Shown: piece by piece, positions 8,896 through 18,881 of the stretch
How positions within the stretch are numbered: the first letter of the stretch is position 1
Layout: each line of letters starts with the position of its first letter
Assembly: GCA_903851235.1 (NCBI GenBank)
Contig: CAINNR010000035.1
Span: 1-49,731, forward strand
Length of the DNA stretch: 49,731 nt
Source: an uncultured Candidatus Berkelbacteria bacterium
GTDB taxonomy: Bacteria > Patescibacteriota > UBA1384 > XYA2-FULL-43-10 > CAINNR01
Direction: 5' to 3'
Notes under the pieces: model-generated
Told to the model about the DNA's origin: nothing
What the model saw: only the letters and a program-made list of their open reading frames with translations
Databases searched by the model: none
Program-made: the position numbers and the translations under genes

Positions 8896-10626
8896 TTATT
8901 TGTCTTTATCTATAATAGCAGATTGTAGCTCGCACATCAACTGTTTGATCTCTTCCCGATCGCCGGCGGCTTCGGCGGCAGCGATTCGCTCGGCAAAATC
9001 GGTTTTTGCCCGTTCCTTTTTTTTCTCAAAATAACTGCTGATCAGCGAATCAAACTCTTTGTCGACAATCCCCTCAGTTTCCAAGTCCAGCTCTGAGGAA
9101 ACTTGTAATGAGTATAAATCCAGTTTTGATTTTACTTCCAGCGGAAGTTTTTCCAGATCGGAATTTTTTTTGATTGCCAAAAATAACTCTTTAACCACAG
9201 GGTCGACAAAATTTAATTCAAAAAAGTTTTTTGGTATTTTGTCCGCCAACTTTTTCTCCAGCCAAATAAGTCCGGCGACCCGCTGTTCATAATTTAGACC
9301 GGCTTTCTTCTCTGCCAACTCCTCTCTCTCTTCAGATCCCTTGGTTTTGTTCAACTGTCCAGCAATTGCCGATTCCGATAAGGCCAATTTTTTCGCTAAA
9401 TACTTTGTATAATACTCTTTTTCAATCTCATTTGAGATGATTTTTATCACCGGCAAAATTTCTTTTGAAATTGTTTTTTTCGCCGAAACATCGGCCGAAC
9501 CGAACTCCAAAATCAACGAGTCGATCCAATACTCAAGCGCCGGTTTGGCTGACTTGATCGCATTTTCAAAATTTTTCCGATCTGATTTTATCGCTTCGTC
9601 CGGATCCTTAAATCCCGGCAGTGATAAAACTTTGGCATTGATATCATTTTCCAGCGCCATAATTGTCGCACGTTTGAGCGCGGTTTTGCCAGCGGTGTCC
9701 GAATCGAAAGAGAAGATGATGTTCAGACTGTACCTGGCAAGTATTTTTAATTGGTCAGCAGTCAACGCAGTGCCAGAAACGGCAACGACATTTTTAAATC
9801 CGGCTTGATGGGCCGCCAACGCGTCCATTTGACCCTCAACCAAAAGCGCCGAGTTTTGCGCCCGAATATCGATTCTGGCCCTATCCAAAGCATAAATTGT
9901 TTTGCCCTTGATATAAATCGGCGATTCAGCCGAGTTGACGTACTTCGCCGCCTTCGGGTCATCCTTCAAAACTCGACCGGTGAATGCGACAATTTGACCG
10001 GAAATGTTAGAAATCGGAAACATTATTCGTCCGCGAAAACGATCCCAATATTTGCCCTTTTCACCCAAAACTAACAGGCCGGCTTTGAACAGCTCTTTCT
10101 CCGAAAAACCTTTGGCTGATAAGAATTTGATTAATAAGTCCCATGATTTTGGCGCGTAACCAATTTTCCAGTCGCGTATAGTCTGATCGGAAATGCCACG
10201 ATTTTTAAGATATTGACGTGCATGTTCAGCTTTCGGGTGATCAATCAAAATTTTATGGAATAATTTCGCCGCTAGCGAGTTGATTTCAAAAACCCGCGAT
10301 TTTTCCGTCGGCTCAATATTTTTCCCGCCATATGATAAATTTCCCCGCTGTTTCAATTCAACTCCGGCCTTTCCGGCCAAAAGTTTTAGTGCATCATAGA
10401 AATCCATCCCCTCGATCTCTTCGACAAAAGTAAAAACATCGCCTCCCTTTGAACACCCAAAACAATGAAAACTTTGCCGTTCGGCCGAAACCATAAACGA
10501 TGGCGTTTTTTCGTTGTGAAACGGGCAAAGTCCTTTGTAATTGACGCCGGCTTTCTTCAGGGTTAAATAGCCGCTGATAAAATCAACGATATCAATTTTA
10601 TTTTTTATCTCTTCAACTTCGTTCAT
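8896..10626 (-). CDS. dnaG: DNA primase
   Basis: zinc finger CPFHNEKTPSF...FHCFGCSKGGD, Toprim region (LVEGQMDALAAHQAGFKNVVAVSGTALT, FSFDSDTAG); start MNEVEEIKNKIDIVDF at 10626, not the ORF-track start. Confidence 0.93.
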   Translation of the reverse strand: MNEVEEIKNKIDIVDFISGYLTLKKAGVNYKGLCPFHNEKTPSFMVSAERQSFHCFGCSKGGDVFTFVEEIEGMDFYDALKLLAGKAGVELKQRGNLSYGGKNIEPTEKSRVFEINSLAAKLFHKILIDHPKAEHARQYLKNRGISDQTIRDWKIGYAPKSWDLLIKFLSAKGFSEKELFKAGLLVLGEKGKYWDRFRGRIMFPISNISGQIVAFTGRVLKDDPKAAKYVNSAESPIYIKGKTIYALDRARIDIRAQNSALLVEGQMDALAAHQAGFKNVVAVSGTALTADQLKILARYSLNIIFSFDSDTAGKTALKRATIMALENDINAKVLSLPGFKDPDEAIKSDRKNFENAIKSAKPALEYWIDSLILEFGSADVSAKKTISKEILPVIKIISNEIEKEYYTKYLAKKLALSESAIAGQLNKTKGSEEREELAEKKAGLNYEQRVAGLIWLEKKLADKIPKNFFELNFVDPVVKELFLAIKKNSDLEKLPLEVKSKLDLYSLQVSSELDLETEGIVDKEFDSLISSYFEKKKERAKTDFAERIAAAEAAGDREEIKQLMCELQSAIIDKDK

Positions 10627-10684
10627 GATAACTTTAATATAACATATTAAAATTGGGATGGAATATCTCCACCCCAACGGATTG

Positions 10685-11308
10685 CTACCACAAGTATCTA
10701 CTTTTGACATATCTGATAATAATCGCTGTTTGTAATTTAATCTTTGGTGAGCAAAGTCTAATCGACTCTTGAGTTCCTTCCGGTAAGTTTGAAAAAACTT
10801 TTCTGCATTTCTTCTGCCAGCCTTCACCGACATAACCGACAGATTTGTTTGTCGCGGGATTGATTTTAAGCCAAGGCCAAACATCACGAAAGTAACTTTG
10901 GATGTAGGAACCGGAACAGTATCCATCACCGAGGTGTATACTTGGCAGTGCTAATTTACGCATCGCAGTCAGAAATTTGGGATCTAATTTCAATTTCCCA
11001 ACCTTAATTGCCACTTCGAGCTCTAGAAACAGCGCGTAATCAAGCTCGAATTCTCGATATGGAGTTCTAAAATCATCTTTCTCAATCACATATCTGTTAC
11101 CAGTGATAGTTCTGACTACTCCGGTAAATACCGCATACGCCGCCCATTGATCAATACTTGGACATTGCTCTCGACCAAATCCTTTGACACAAAGACATGA
11201 CATTATGTCGACAACAAGACTGTCCTTCAACGGTCGACCAATTGATTTTATCTTGGCAATTCTCACACTGTCTTCATCTGACACCGCCACCAGCCGAATA
11301 TCTGACAT
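10685..11308 (-). CDS. hypothetical protein (orphan)
   Basis: long ORF upstream of dnaG with RBS-like gaggagtg; no family recognised. Confidence 0.55.
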   Translation of the reverse strand: MSDIRLVAVSDEDSVRIAKIKSIGRPLKDSLVVDIMSCLCVKGFGREQCPSIDQWAAYAVFTGVVRTITGNRYVIEKDDFRTPYREFELDYALFLELEVAIKVGKLKLDPKFLTAMRKLALPSIHLGDGYCSGSYIQSYFRDVWPWLKINPATNKSVGYVGEGWQKKCRKVFSNLPEGTQESIRLCSPKIKLQTAIIIRYVKSRYLW

Positions 11309-11437
11309 CGCCATCACTCCTCGATTGTTAACGTTCTCACTACCGATTTAATCTTATCAATCGGCAAAATCCGGGACAACAAATATAACATACTGGCTAC
11401 TTTTTGACGGATTAAAAATAATTCTTGAAAGAAAAAA

Positions 11438-12610
11438 CTAATTCATTGTTTTAGTGTTGAGCAAGAAATTTGCCAATGACTTACTGCACAGGTTTGCCAA
11501 CAAAATTCTTCTTTTCAAAATTTTTTCTCTTTTGTTAATTACATTTGAAGAAATTTTATATTTCATTTTGCTAGCTTCGGTTCTTGGCCTGTCAGAATAG
11601 GCAAAAATTTTAACTCGATCAAATAACCCAGTACTGATTATTTTCAGTGTTTGATTAAAATCAGCATCGGTTTCCCCCGGAAATCCTACTATTATATGTG
11701 TATTTATTTTTAATTTTGGATTTAAGTTTTTTAATTCTCTAATTTTTCGAATTATCGAGTTGATTTCATACGGCCGTTGCATTAATTTTAGAATTCGATT
11801 TGACCCGGATTGAATCGGAATTGTGATGTAAATTATTTTTTCGAGTGATAGTAATTCTATCACTCGATTTTCAAATAATCCGCGAGGATTAAATTCTGGG
11901 ACGGCGATTTTGTAGTCACCACCATAGCGAGTCATTTTGCTCAATAGATCGTAAATGCTTTCACCATTATCGACTCCAAATGCCGAGGTGTCGTCGGAAT
12001 TTAAGGCAAATAATTTATAACCTGATTTTAATCCTTTTTCAAAATCGATAATAATTTCCGCGGTTTTTCTACTCCGATGCTTTGTCGTGAACTTTTCAGA
12101 GCAATACGAACAATTTCCCTTACAGCCATCAGAAATTTTTAAATGGAAAATTTCATCTTTTTTCAACCTGTATTTAATTGATTCATCTTTCAAAAATAAA
12201 GTATTCAAGGTCAAAATTATTTTTTCCCGAAAAGTTAATTTGTCATTATTAGTAAAATTTACCTTGACATCGGAGCTATTTAAATTAAAATATTTTGCAA
12301 TTTCCGACAAATCGCGGCTAAATTGTTTAATCTCGGAAGAAATTACTTTGATTTTGTCTGCTGATGTTGATGGCAAACAACCAAAAATGGCAATTTTCTG
12401 ACTTTGATTTTTTTCAGACAGAATTTTTTTTATCAATAATAAAAATTCATCTTCTTTCTTTTTCAAAAAACTACAGGAATTGATAAAAATTATTTTCGAT
12501 GACAAAAGATCGGTTTTCTGCCAATCATTTTTAATTAGTAGTTCTGAAAGCTCCTCGCCGACCAATTTCAAACGAGTACATATCCCATTATTGATAAGAT
12601 GGAAGCGCAT
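11438..12610 (-). CDS. MiaB/RimO-like radical SAM methylthiotransferase-family protein
   Basis: radical SAM CKGNCSYCS; UPF0004-like N-terminus (IIFINSCSF, IAIFGCLPS); IPIQSGSNRILKLMQRPY; HIIVGFPGETDADF. Confidence 0.8.
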   Translation of the reverse strand: MRFHLINNGICTRLKLVGEELSELLIKNDWQKTDLLSSKIIFINSCSFLKKKEDEFLLLIKKILSEKNQSQKIAIFGCLPSTSADKIKVISSEIKQFSRDLSEIAKYFNLNSSDVKVNFTNNDKLTFREKIILTLNTLFLKDESIKYRLKKDEIFHLKISDGCKGNCSYCSEKFTTKHRSRKTAEIIIDFEKGLKSGYKLFALNSDDTSAFGVDNGESIYDLLSKMTRYGGDYKIAVPEFNPRGLFENRVIELLSLEKIIYITIPIQSGSNRILKLMQRPYEINSIIRKIRELKNLNPKLKINTHIIVGFPGETDADFNQTLKIISTGLFDRVKIFAYSDRPRTEASKMKYKISSNVINKREKILKRRILLANLCSKSLANFLLNTKTMN

Positions 12611-13580
12611 TTTTGCTCCTTTTTAAAATTTTTATTCCCTGATAATATTTATCAACTGTTATTAGGTTACCATCCAAATGAATATTGCCACAAACCTCGA
12701 CAACTTCGCCAACTCGAACTGCTTGATGATAAACCCAAAAATATGTCAGAATTTTCCAGACTTTTTTACCGTCAAAAATTTTAAAAAATCTCGGAACAAA
12801 ATTACAACTAAAATCATCTATTACAATTCCTCGAATCTTTTTCCCACCGATCATTGGGTTTCTTATAACCGGGTTGACACCAGTTTCATGCTCCATTTTG
12901 ACAAATCTTATCGTGGTTAAAATTCCGTCGCCGACCTGAACCGACGACCATTTATTTGCCAATGTCAGCTCAAAAGAATTATTTTTCTGTATAAAAACCC
13001 CACCCAATTTTTGACTTTCGTAATTGATGTGATTTTGACTAATATTTTTTAATCCAGTTTTTTTTATAATCAAATCAAAGTTTTTCTGAAGAATTAGACA
13101 ATTTTCTTCGCCATAAACCAGAAAATCAATATCTTTTGCTAACTTTCCATCCGTTTTTTTGTATAACCCGACCAAATATGAACCAAATATTCCAATATCT
13201 TTTTCATTGACTCCAACACTTTTGATCGCTTCAAAAATATCTCGCCAAATCGTATTTGTAAACTCTTTCTTAAATTTCTTTATTATTTTCCCCGGCCGAA
13301 AAACTTTCGTAATCTCCAATTCCGGCACAAGAAAAACATTTCTCGGAATTTCTTTGTTTTTTATTGCAAACGGAAAATTAAATTTCTGATCGTCGGCAAC
13401 TTCAATTACTTCTTTTCGATATTTTTTTCCATCCAAAGAAATTCTGTCACCAAATTCACATGGCCAGTAAACTGGACAAGCCAAAAATTTTCCACGTGGG
13501 TGCCAATTCCCCCTAACGATAAAAATCTCACCGTTTTTAACTTGAAAATAATCTAAATCAAATAATTTCATAACGCACAA
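12588..13580 (-). CDS. nucleotidyltransferase-fold protein
   Basis: IGIFGSYLVGLYKKTDGKLAKDIDFLVYG matches the NTase GS...DxD pattern. Confidence 0.6.
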   Translation of the reverse strand: MCVMKLFDLDYFQVKNGEIFIVRGNWHPRGKFLACPVYWPCEFGDRISLDGKKYRKEVIEVADDQKFNFPFAIKNKEIPRNVFLVPELEITKVFRPGKIIKKFKKEFTNTIWRDIFEAIKSVGVNEKDIGIFGSYLVGLYKKTDGKLAKDIDFLVYGEENCLILQKNFDLIIKKTGLKNISQNHINYESQKLGGVFIQKNNSFELTLANKWSSVQVGDGILTTIRFVKMEHETGVNPVIRNPMIGGKKIRGIVIDDFSCNFVPRFFKIFDGKKVWKILTYFWVYHQAVRVGEVVEVCGNIHLDGNLITVDKYYQGIKILKRSKNALPSYQ

Positions 13581-14196
13581 TTATATTTTTGATGATTTCA
13601 ATTTGCTCATAAAAATTTTTTTCCGGTAGAACATGACATTTGAACCTTTCTGCCTGTTTTAAAACCTCTTCTTCAATCAAGATAAATTCTCGAAATTTCT
13701 CACTCCAAACATCAACTTGTTTCCCATGCCTTTCAAGAATTTTATGTCTAATTTTCTCTTTGTAAATATTTTTATACTCCGATTTGATAATAAAATAAAA
13801 CAGATTGAAATTTTGCAAATCGTGACAATATAACTTTGGTAAAAGTTGAATACCTTCGATAATAATATTTTCGCCATTTTTTTCTGATTTTTCGAAAATT
13901 GACATAACTCCAGATTTTAATCCCTGACAATATTTTTGGAATCCGGACAAAATATTTTTTTCAGTTCTCTTGCCAATCAATTGCCAAGCGTCATGACTCG
14001 ACTTTGATAAAAAGGGATTATTGTCATATTTTTTCACAACCTCTTTGATTTCATCTACACCAATACAAACTTTGAAATCAAGTTCTGCCGCTAACTTAAT
14101 CGCCAGAGTTGACTTTCCGGTTGCTGGCATACCACAGATCAAGATAATCACCGGTTTTTTTGCTCTTTGAATTTTTTTATTAATTTCATTTGTCAC
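13558..14196 (-). CDS. P-loop kinase (2-phosphoglycerate kinase/AAA_33-like)
   Basis: Walker A ICGMPATGKSTLA near N-terminus; IIIEGIQLLP; overlaps 12588..13580. Confidence 0.65.
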   Translation of the reverse strand: MTNEINKKIQRAKKPVIILICGMPATGKSTLAIKLAAELDFKVCIGVDEIKEVVKKYDNNPFLSKSSHDAWQLIGKRTEKNILSGFQKYCQGLKSGVMSIFEKSEKNGENIIIEGIQLLPKLYCHDLQNFNLFYFIIKSEYKNIYKEKIRHKILERHGKQVDVWSEKFREFILIEEEVLKQAERFKCHVLPEKNFYEQIEIIKNIIVRYEII

Positions 14197-14261
14197 AATT
14201 AAAAAATAACCGAAATTGGTTTTTCGGTAAAAAAGTAAACGGATTTAATTACTTATTGACG

Positions 14262-14910
14262 TTACTCGCTGTAAAAACATTCGCATGGCGATTTGTGGCA
14301 AACAAAGCAACCATTGGAGAAAAACTTCGAAAACTCTGTCGCCAAATCAATCTCCAAATTATTTGCGACTTTCAAGAGTTCAACGAAATAATCGACGCAA
14401 GCAATTTCAATTTCATGCATATTTTTTTTGCCAGAAGCTTGGCGGAAGCGACGAAATGATTGGTGAAAAATATCTTGATGGCGTAAAATTTCCAAATTTC
14501 TAAATTCGGTCGATTCGTTCGGGTAAATTTTGCCGATAACCTTTTGCCAGTTAATGAGATCTTTCGGATTTCCGGAAACCGGTCGACCGGTTTTTTGACT
14601 CTGACGTTTTTTATTTTTCTGACAATCGCAGGGAATTCCGAGACAAAACGGACATTTGTAAGAGTAGCGAATTTCCAGCATTTTTTGCAGATCAATTCCA
14701 AAACTGCTAATAATGGCAAAATACCAAGCCAAAGAAACCAGCAGTTTTTCGACTGATTTGTCCAGTCGCTGATTTTTTTTATCATCAATATAACGCAAAA
14801 GCCACTTTTGATGATAATAGAAAAGATCACCAAGATCGTATAAGCGAGCGTCTTGCAGACCGTAAATCCGATCGGAAAGATCGAGTAGTTGTTGGATTGT
14901 TTTGTCCATT
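14262..14910 (-). CDS. MazG-like all-alpha NTP pyrophosphohydrolase-type protein with two Cys clusters
   Basis: EIEIACVDYFVELLKVANNLEIDL resembles the MazG helix pattern; CPFCLGIPCDC and CFVCHKSPCEC; start MDKTIQQLLDLSD. Confidence 0.5.
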
Positions 14911-14966
14911 GCGACTTCACTATAGCACAAAAATTTTGGTGGATAAAATAATGGTATAATCTTTTT

Positions 14967-15815
14967 ATGAAGAAAAAGAAATTGCCAAAAACAGTTCACT
15001 TTCAGATCACTTCAAAGTGCAATAACAATTGCAAACACTGTTTCGGCCCAAATAAAAACAATCCCGACATGAAATTGTCAGCAATCGGTAAGATGATAAG
15101 GATCATCACCGATGGCGGGGCAGAAAATATTCATTTGACCGGTGGTGAGCCGACGCTCAGAAAAGATTTTGGACCGATTTTATCAAAGTTTAAAAATGCC
15201 GGACTCGGAATTTTTATGGACACAAATTGCGACCATTTTTTTGAAAATGAAAAAGTTATCAGCCAAAATGTTCAAGTCATTGGATTACCGATAGATTTCT
15301 CGAATAAAAGCTGGCGAAACGAAATGAATTTGAAGAATGTTTTGAAAGTTTTGAATTTTTATAAAAGCAAAAAGTTTAAACCGAAGATTCGCGTTCTATC
15401 GACCGTAACAAAAGAAAATATTGATGATATTGTAAACATCGGCGAGTTGTTAAAAAAATATCAATTTGATGTTTGGAGAATTTTTCAATTTTTACCACTG
15501 AAAAACTCCAACGCTGAAAAAAATCGACAAGAACTAAAGATTTCGAGGCGGGATTTTTTACTAATGAAAGATAAAATTACCAAAGATTTTTCAGCGTTAT
15601 TTAATATCAATTTTGTTCCTATCGGTTATCGCAACAAGGCTTATTTTATTATCTCATCACATGGGAAAGTCATGATTCCAACCGAAAATGGTAAATGCGA
15701 AAACAAAATTGTCGGCGATATCTCTGACGTTGATATTGTCGAAAAGTGGAGTATTTTTGGCTCAGAAAAAAATTTTAATAATTCGACACAAGAGATATTT
15801 GATCTAATTAAGTGA
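14967..15815 (+). CDS. radical SAM protein with viperin-reminiscent motifs
   Basis: CNNNCKHCF, HLTGGEPTLRKDF, VLSTVTKENIDDI, FDVWRIFQFLPLKNSNAEKNRQELKISRRDF. Confidence 0.75.
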   Translation: MKKKKLPKTVHFQITSKCNNNCKHCFGPNKNNPDMKLSAIGKMIRIITDGGAENIHLTGGEPTLRKDFGPILSKFKNAGLGIFMDTNCDHFFENEKVISQNVQVIGLPIDFSNKSWRNEMNLKNVLKVLNFYKSKKFKPKIRVLSTVTKENIDDIVNIGELLKKYQFDVWRIFQFLPLKNSNAEKNRQELKISRRDFLLMKDKITKDFSALFNINFVPIGYRNKAYFIISSHGKVMIPTENGKCENKIVGDISDVDIVEKWSIFGSEKNFNNSTQEIFDLIK

Positions 15816-15851
15816 CATTTTCTTTCCACTTAATAAATTCAACTTTGTTGT

Positions 15852-16505
15852 TTAAACTTTAGACAATCCACCTTCACGTGTAGCTTCGTCTCCGTCTTTG
15901 TTTAATTTATATTGTCTATACCAATCACGAAGTTCTGGAATTGATTGCAAATCACGAAGATAACTCTCTCTGGCCGGTGAAGGCTTTGCAACATCCAAAT
16001 ATTCCTTAATCATCGGCTGGTATTCTAAAATATTTATTCTTTCAAGAGGAATTGAATCGTGAAAAATCACCTCCGGTAAAACATATTTAAGTTCATCACT
16101 ATGTTCCAAATAGTACTCGGCGTCAATACGACTCTCTGCATATGCATTTTCAGCTTCCCTTTGTCTCTGGCGAAATTCGTCGGCAGATAAGTTCTTTGAC
16201 ATCACTTGAAATCTCAAAGTATGGGCCCTGTCGACAACATACGCCGGATTATTTTCATTGTCGTGCTCTATCTCCAATAAGGCCCGACCGACAAGCCAGC
16301 TCCATGGACAAGAAAATTCCGGATTTTTAAACCAATCATCGGGCAACGGCTGAAAAAAAGCAAAACCAACACCTAGTTTTCGAGCTTTTTTACCCTCCTT
16401 CCCCAAACGAGCGCTGGCGGCAATACCAGGGGTACCTCCAGATTTCCACGATCCATTTTTTATCTCTTCTAAATTTTCCAGTCTGGCATAATGATAAAGT
16501 TTCAT
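15852..16505 (-). CDS. hypothetical protein, possible ADP-ribosyltransferase-fold (LYHYARLENLEEI)
   Basis: N-terminal MKLYHYARLENLEEIKNG resembles DarT/DUF4433-type ART starts; rest unrecognised. Confidence 0.35.
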   Translation of the reverse strand: MKLYHYARLENLEEIKNGSWKSGGTPGIAASARLGKEGKKARKLGVGFAFFQPLPDDWFKNPEFSCPWSWLVGRALLEIEHDNENNPAYVVDRAHTLRFQVMSKNLSADEFRQRQREAENAYAESRIDAEYYLEHSDELKYVLPEVIFHDSIPLERINILEYQPMIKEYLDVAKPSPARESYLRDLQSIPELRDWYRQYKLNKDGDEATREGGLSKV

Positions 16506-16524
16506 ATTAAATATTTAATATTTT

Positions 16525-16967
16525 TTACAGCTCCTCGTCTGAAATTATTTTGATTCCATTTTTCTTCAAAAGTTTTGTCGTAATACCATCGCCCTCGATA
16601 ATTTTGCCGGAAAAAGTGCCATCGTAAATCTGACCGTAACCGCACGACGGGCTTCTTTGCTTCAAAATTGCTTTCTCTGCCTGATACAATTTGGCGATTT
16701 TTAATGTTTCCCTCGCACCTTTTTCAAATTCACTGCTAACATCGATGTCATCTTTCTCCAAAACTTTGCCAGCAGAAATTCCGAACAAGGTCGCGGAGTT
16801 TTCAAGCCACCAAGTTGTTCTGGACAAACCGGAATCAAAATTTCCATTTTTGCTAAAGCCAAAACTTTTTCATTCGGTTTGGACTTGCCGTCATATCGGC
16901 AACAAATTCCCAATAAACAAGCACTGCAAATAATTGGTTTCCCCATAATTTTTATGTTATTTAACAA
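16525..16967 (-). pseudogene. DUF523 family protein, split by a frameshift
   Basis: ORFs 16701..16967 (IICSACLLGICCRYDGK...PVCPEQLGGLKTPRP) and 16525..16827 (ILKQRSPSCGYGQIYDGTFSGKIIEGDGITTKLLKKNGI) are the two halves of one family; a missing A around 16776-16781 would join them. Confidence 0.75.
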
Positions 16968-17043
16968 TATCTCCCTTGATTAATTTATCACATTTTGCTA
17001 AAATTTGCGCTAGTGCTGACATCACAGAAAGAGGTGCACCACG

Positions 17044-17596
17044 AATGCCAAATATCATGCTGAATCATGATACTGAAGCGGCCAACAGATTGATCGTTGG
17101 ATTGGCAAGAGTTTTGTCACCAGATTTACTCAACGATATTGTGATTTCAATCAGCTTGGGGCCGATTTGGGAACCGGTTATTCGAGTCAGTGACGAAACT
17201 TCAGTTTTTCTTTTTGAAAAAGTTTACAACGCTTGCGCCAGTGCCGGCATTGAAGTTAGTACTCGACGCTTTCAGCCGATACTAAAACCGGACATGATTG
17301 ATTTGGAATTCTTTGGCTACGGACATGATCAACCTTGGGGAGATTTTTCTACCAGACTTCCCGACGCTGTTAATGTCTGTAAAGTCCCATCAATGGTAAA
17401 AGATTTGGTAGGAAAACCCTCGCCCTTTGCTGCGATTTATCAGTCACTGACAGCAAAACTGGATGATCTCTTTATCGAAACAGCAATAAAAGTTAATGAA
17501 ATCATCGAAACTGAGGTCTTCTGGCGCGGGCCAGAACGATTGATGACCTTTCACGAACATGGCACATTCACAGACTGGTTGGATAAGAGCTTCTAG
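17044..17596 (+). CDS. hypothetical protein (orphan, single-gene unit)
   Basis: RBS agaggtg before ATG 17044 and terminator after the stop. Confidence 0.55.
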
Positions 17597-17602
17597 AACA
17601 CA

Positions 17603-17635
17603 AACGCTCCGAATAGCATCGGAGCGTTATTTTTA
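17603..17635 (+). terminator. intrinsic terminator
   Basis: aacgctccga-atagca-tcggagcgtt then atttttatt. Confidence 0.8.
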
Positions 17636-17649
17636 TTATTTACTTGAGA

Positions 17650-18204
17650 CTATCGCACTACGCCGATTCCCATATACCAACCCTGTGGTTTTTTGCACAG
17701 CGGGCAACTTTCCGGTGCCGTTGTTCCTTTGTGGATGTAACCGCAATTTAAGCACTTCCACTCAATTTCTTCTTCTGTTTTATAAAGTTTTCCGGCTTCC
17801 AACAAATCGGCAAGTTTTGTATAACGTTCTTCATGTTTCTCCTCAACCTCGCTAATTTCCTGAAATAATGTCGCCGCTTTTTCATCGCCTTCGGCGGCGG
17901 CAACTTTTTTAAAACCGGGATACATTTCCGTAAATTCAAATTTTTCTCCTTCGGCGGCGTGTCGCAGATTTTCCAAAGTTTTACTCAGCGGGTTAATACC
18001 GTAGGTATTGGTCATTTCGGTGTCTGCATCGATTTGTTCAAATTCCTCCTCCGCATGCGCCCGCTCATTTTCTGCCGTTTCTTCGAAAACCTTGGCGATC
18101 CAGATTAACCCCTCTTTTTCCGCTTGTTTGGCAAAATAGGTATATTTATTTCTTGCCAAAGATTCACCAGCCATCGCTTTAAGCAAATTTTTTTTCGTTT
18201 CCAT
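17650..18204 (-). CDS. rbr: rubrerythrin
   Basis: ferritin-like ESLARNKYTYFAKQAEKEG...ENERAHAEEEF plus rubredoxin-like CLNCGYIHKG...CPLCKKPQ. Confidence 0.9.
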   Translation of the reverse strand: METKKNLLKAMAGESLARNKYTYFAKQAEKEGLIWIAKVFEETAENERAHAEEEFEQIDADTEMTNTYGINPLSKTLENLRHAAEGEKFEFTEMYPGFKKVAAAEGDEKAATLFQEISEVEEKHEERYTKLADLLEAGKLYKTEEEIEWKCLNCGYIHKGTTAPESCPLCKKPQGWYMGIGVVR

Positions 18205-18263
18205 GAAATTCCTTTCGTTTAATATTTAATTTTATTATAACTGATGAAAAATTACTCGGCAAC

Positions 18264-18293
18264 TTGACAAAATAGTTATTTTTTGATTATAAT
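18264..18293 (+). promoter_or_regulatory. sigma-70-type promoter
   Basis: TTGACA (18264-18269), 18-nt spacer, TATAAT (18288-18293). Confidence 0.7.
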
Positions 18294-18322
18294 ATAACAA
18301 ACAGAAGTCAAATCCATGCCAT

Positions 18323-18754
18323 ATGGAGGTGTCGGAAGTGGCAAGGGAATCTGTGGTCACCTATGCATTTATCGTTGAAGTTTACCATCCTGATTTTCCA
18401 GAAAACCCGAAAAAAAACGGCAGGAGAGTAATTGAACAACATGTCATTTCAGTGGGGGCTGAACTGAACGACGAAGTCCGAATGCAGGCGAAGAGGACAG
18501 CTTGTAGTTATGCATCTAGAATTCTCAAGGTCTTCGCTTACCCGGATGACGTGAACTGTACCGCAACATGTATTAGGACTGAGCGACGCATCAATGGCCG
18601 CAAAGAAAGCTCCGTCGTCAAAGCCAAACGCGTTCGGCAATCAAAACCGATGACGGCAAAGGCTGCGCCACCACCTATACCCACACCAAAAGTTAGCGGT
18701 CGACGGAAAAAGAACCCAGAAGCCGGACCGCCACAAACACGATTCGGGTTCTGA
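18323..18754 (+). CDS. hypothetical protein (orphan, single-gene unit)
   Basis: promoter, ggaggtg RBS upstream, terminator downstream; no family recognised. Confidence 0.5.
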   Translation: MEVSEVARESVVTYAFIVEVYHPDFPENPKKNGRRVIEQHVISVGAELNDEVRMQAKRTACSYASRILKVFAYPDDVNCTATCIRTERRINGRKESSVVKAKRVRQSKPMTAKAAPPPIPTPKVSGRRKKNPEAGPPQTRFGF

Positions 18755-18764
18755 ACAAATCTCG

Positions 18765-18797
18765 CCGCCCCACGTCACAACGTTGGGCGGTTTTTTG
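18765..18797 (+). terminator. intrinsic terminator
   Basis: ccgccccacgt-cac-aacgttgggcgg followed by ttttttg. Confidence 0.8.
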
Positions 18798-18881
18798 TTT
18801 GCAAAGTGTTTACCCCTCGATAGACTCAAAACGCTGCCATAAAAAAGATAGATTTTTGAGCTCGAATGTGCTAAATTATAT

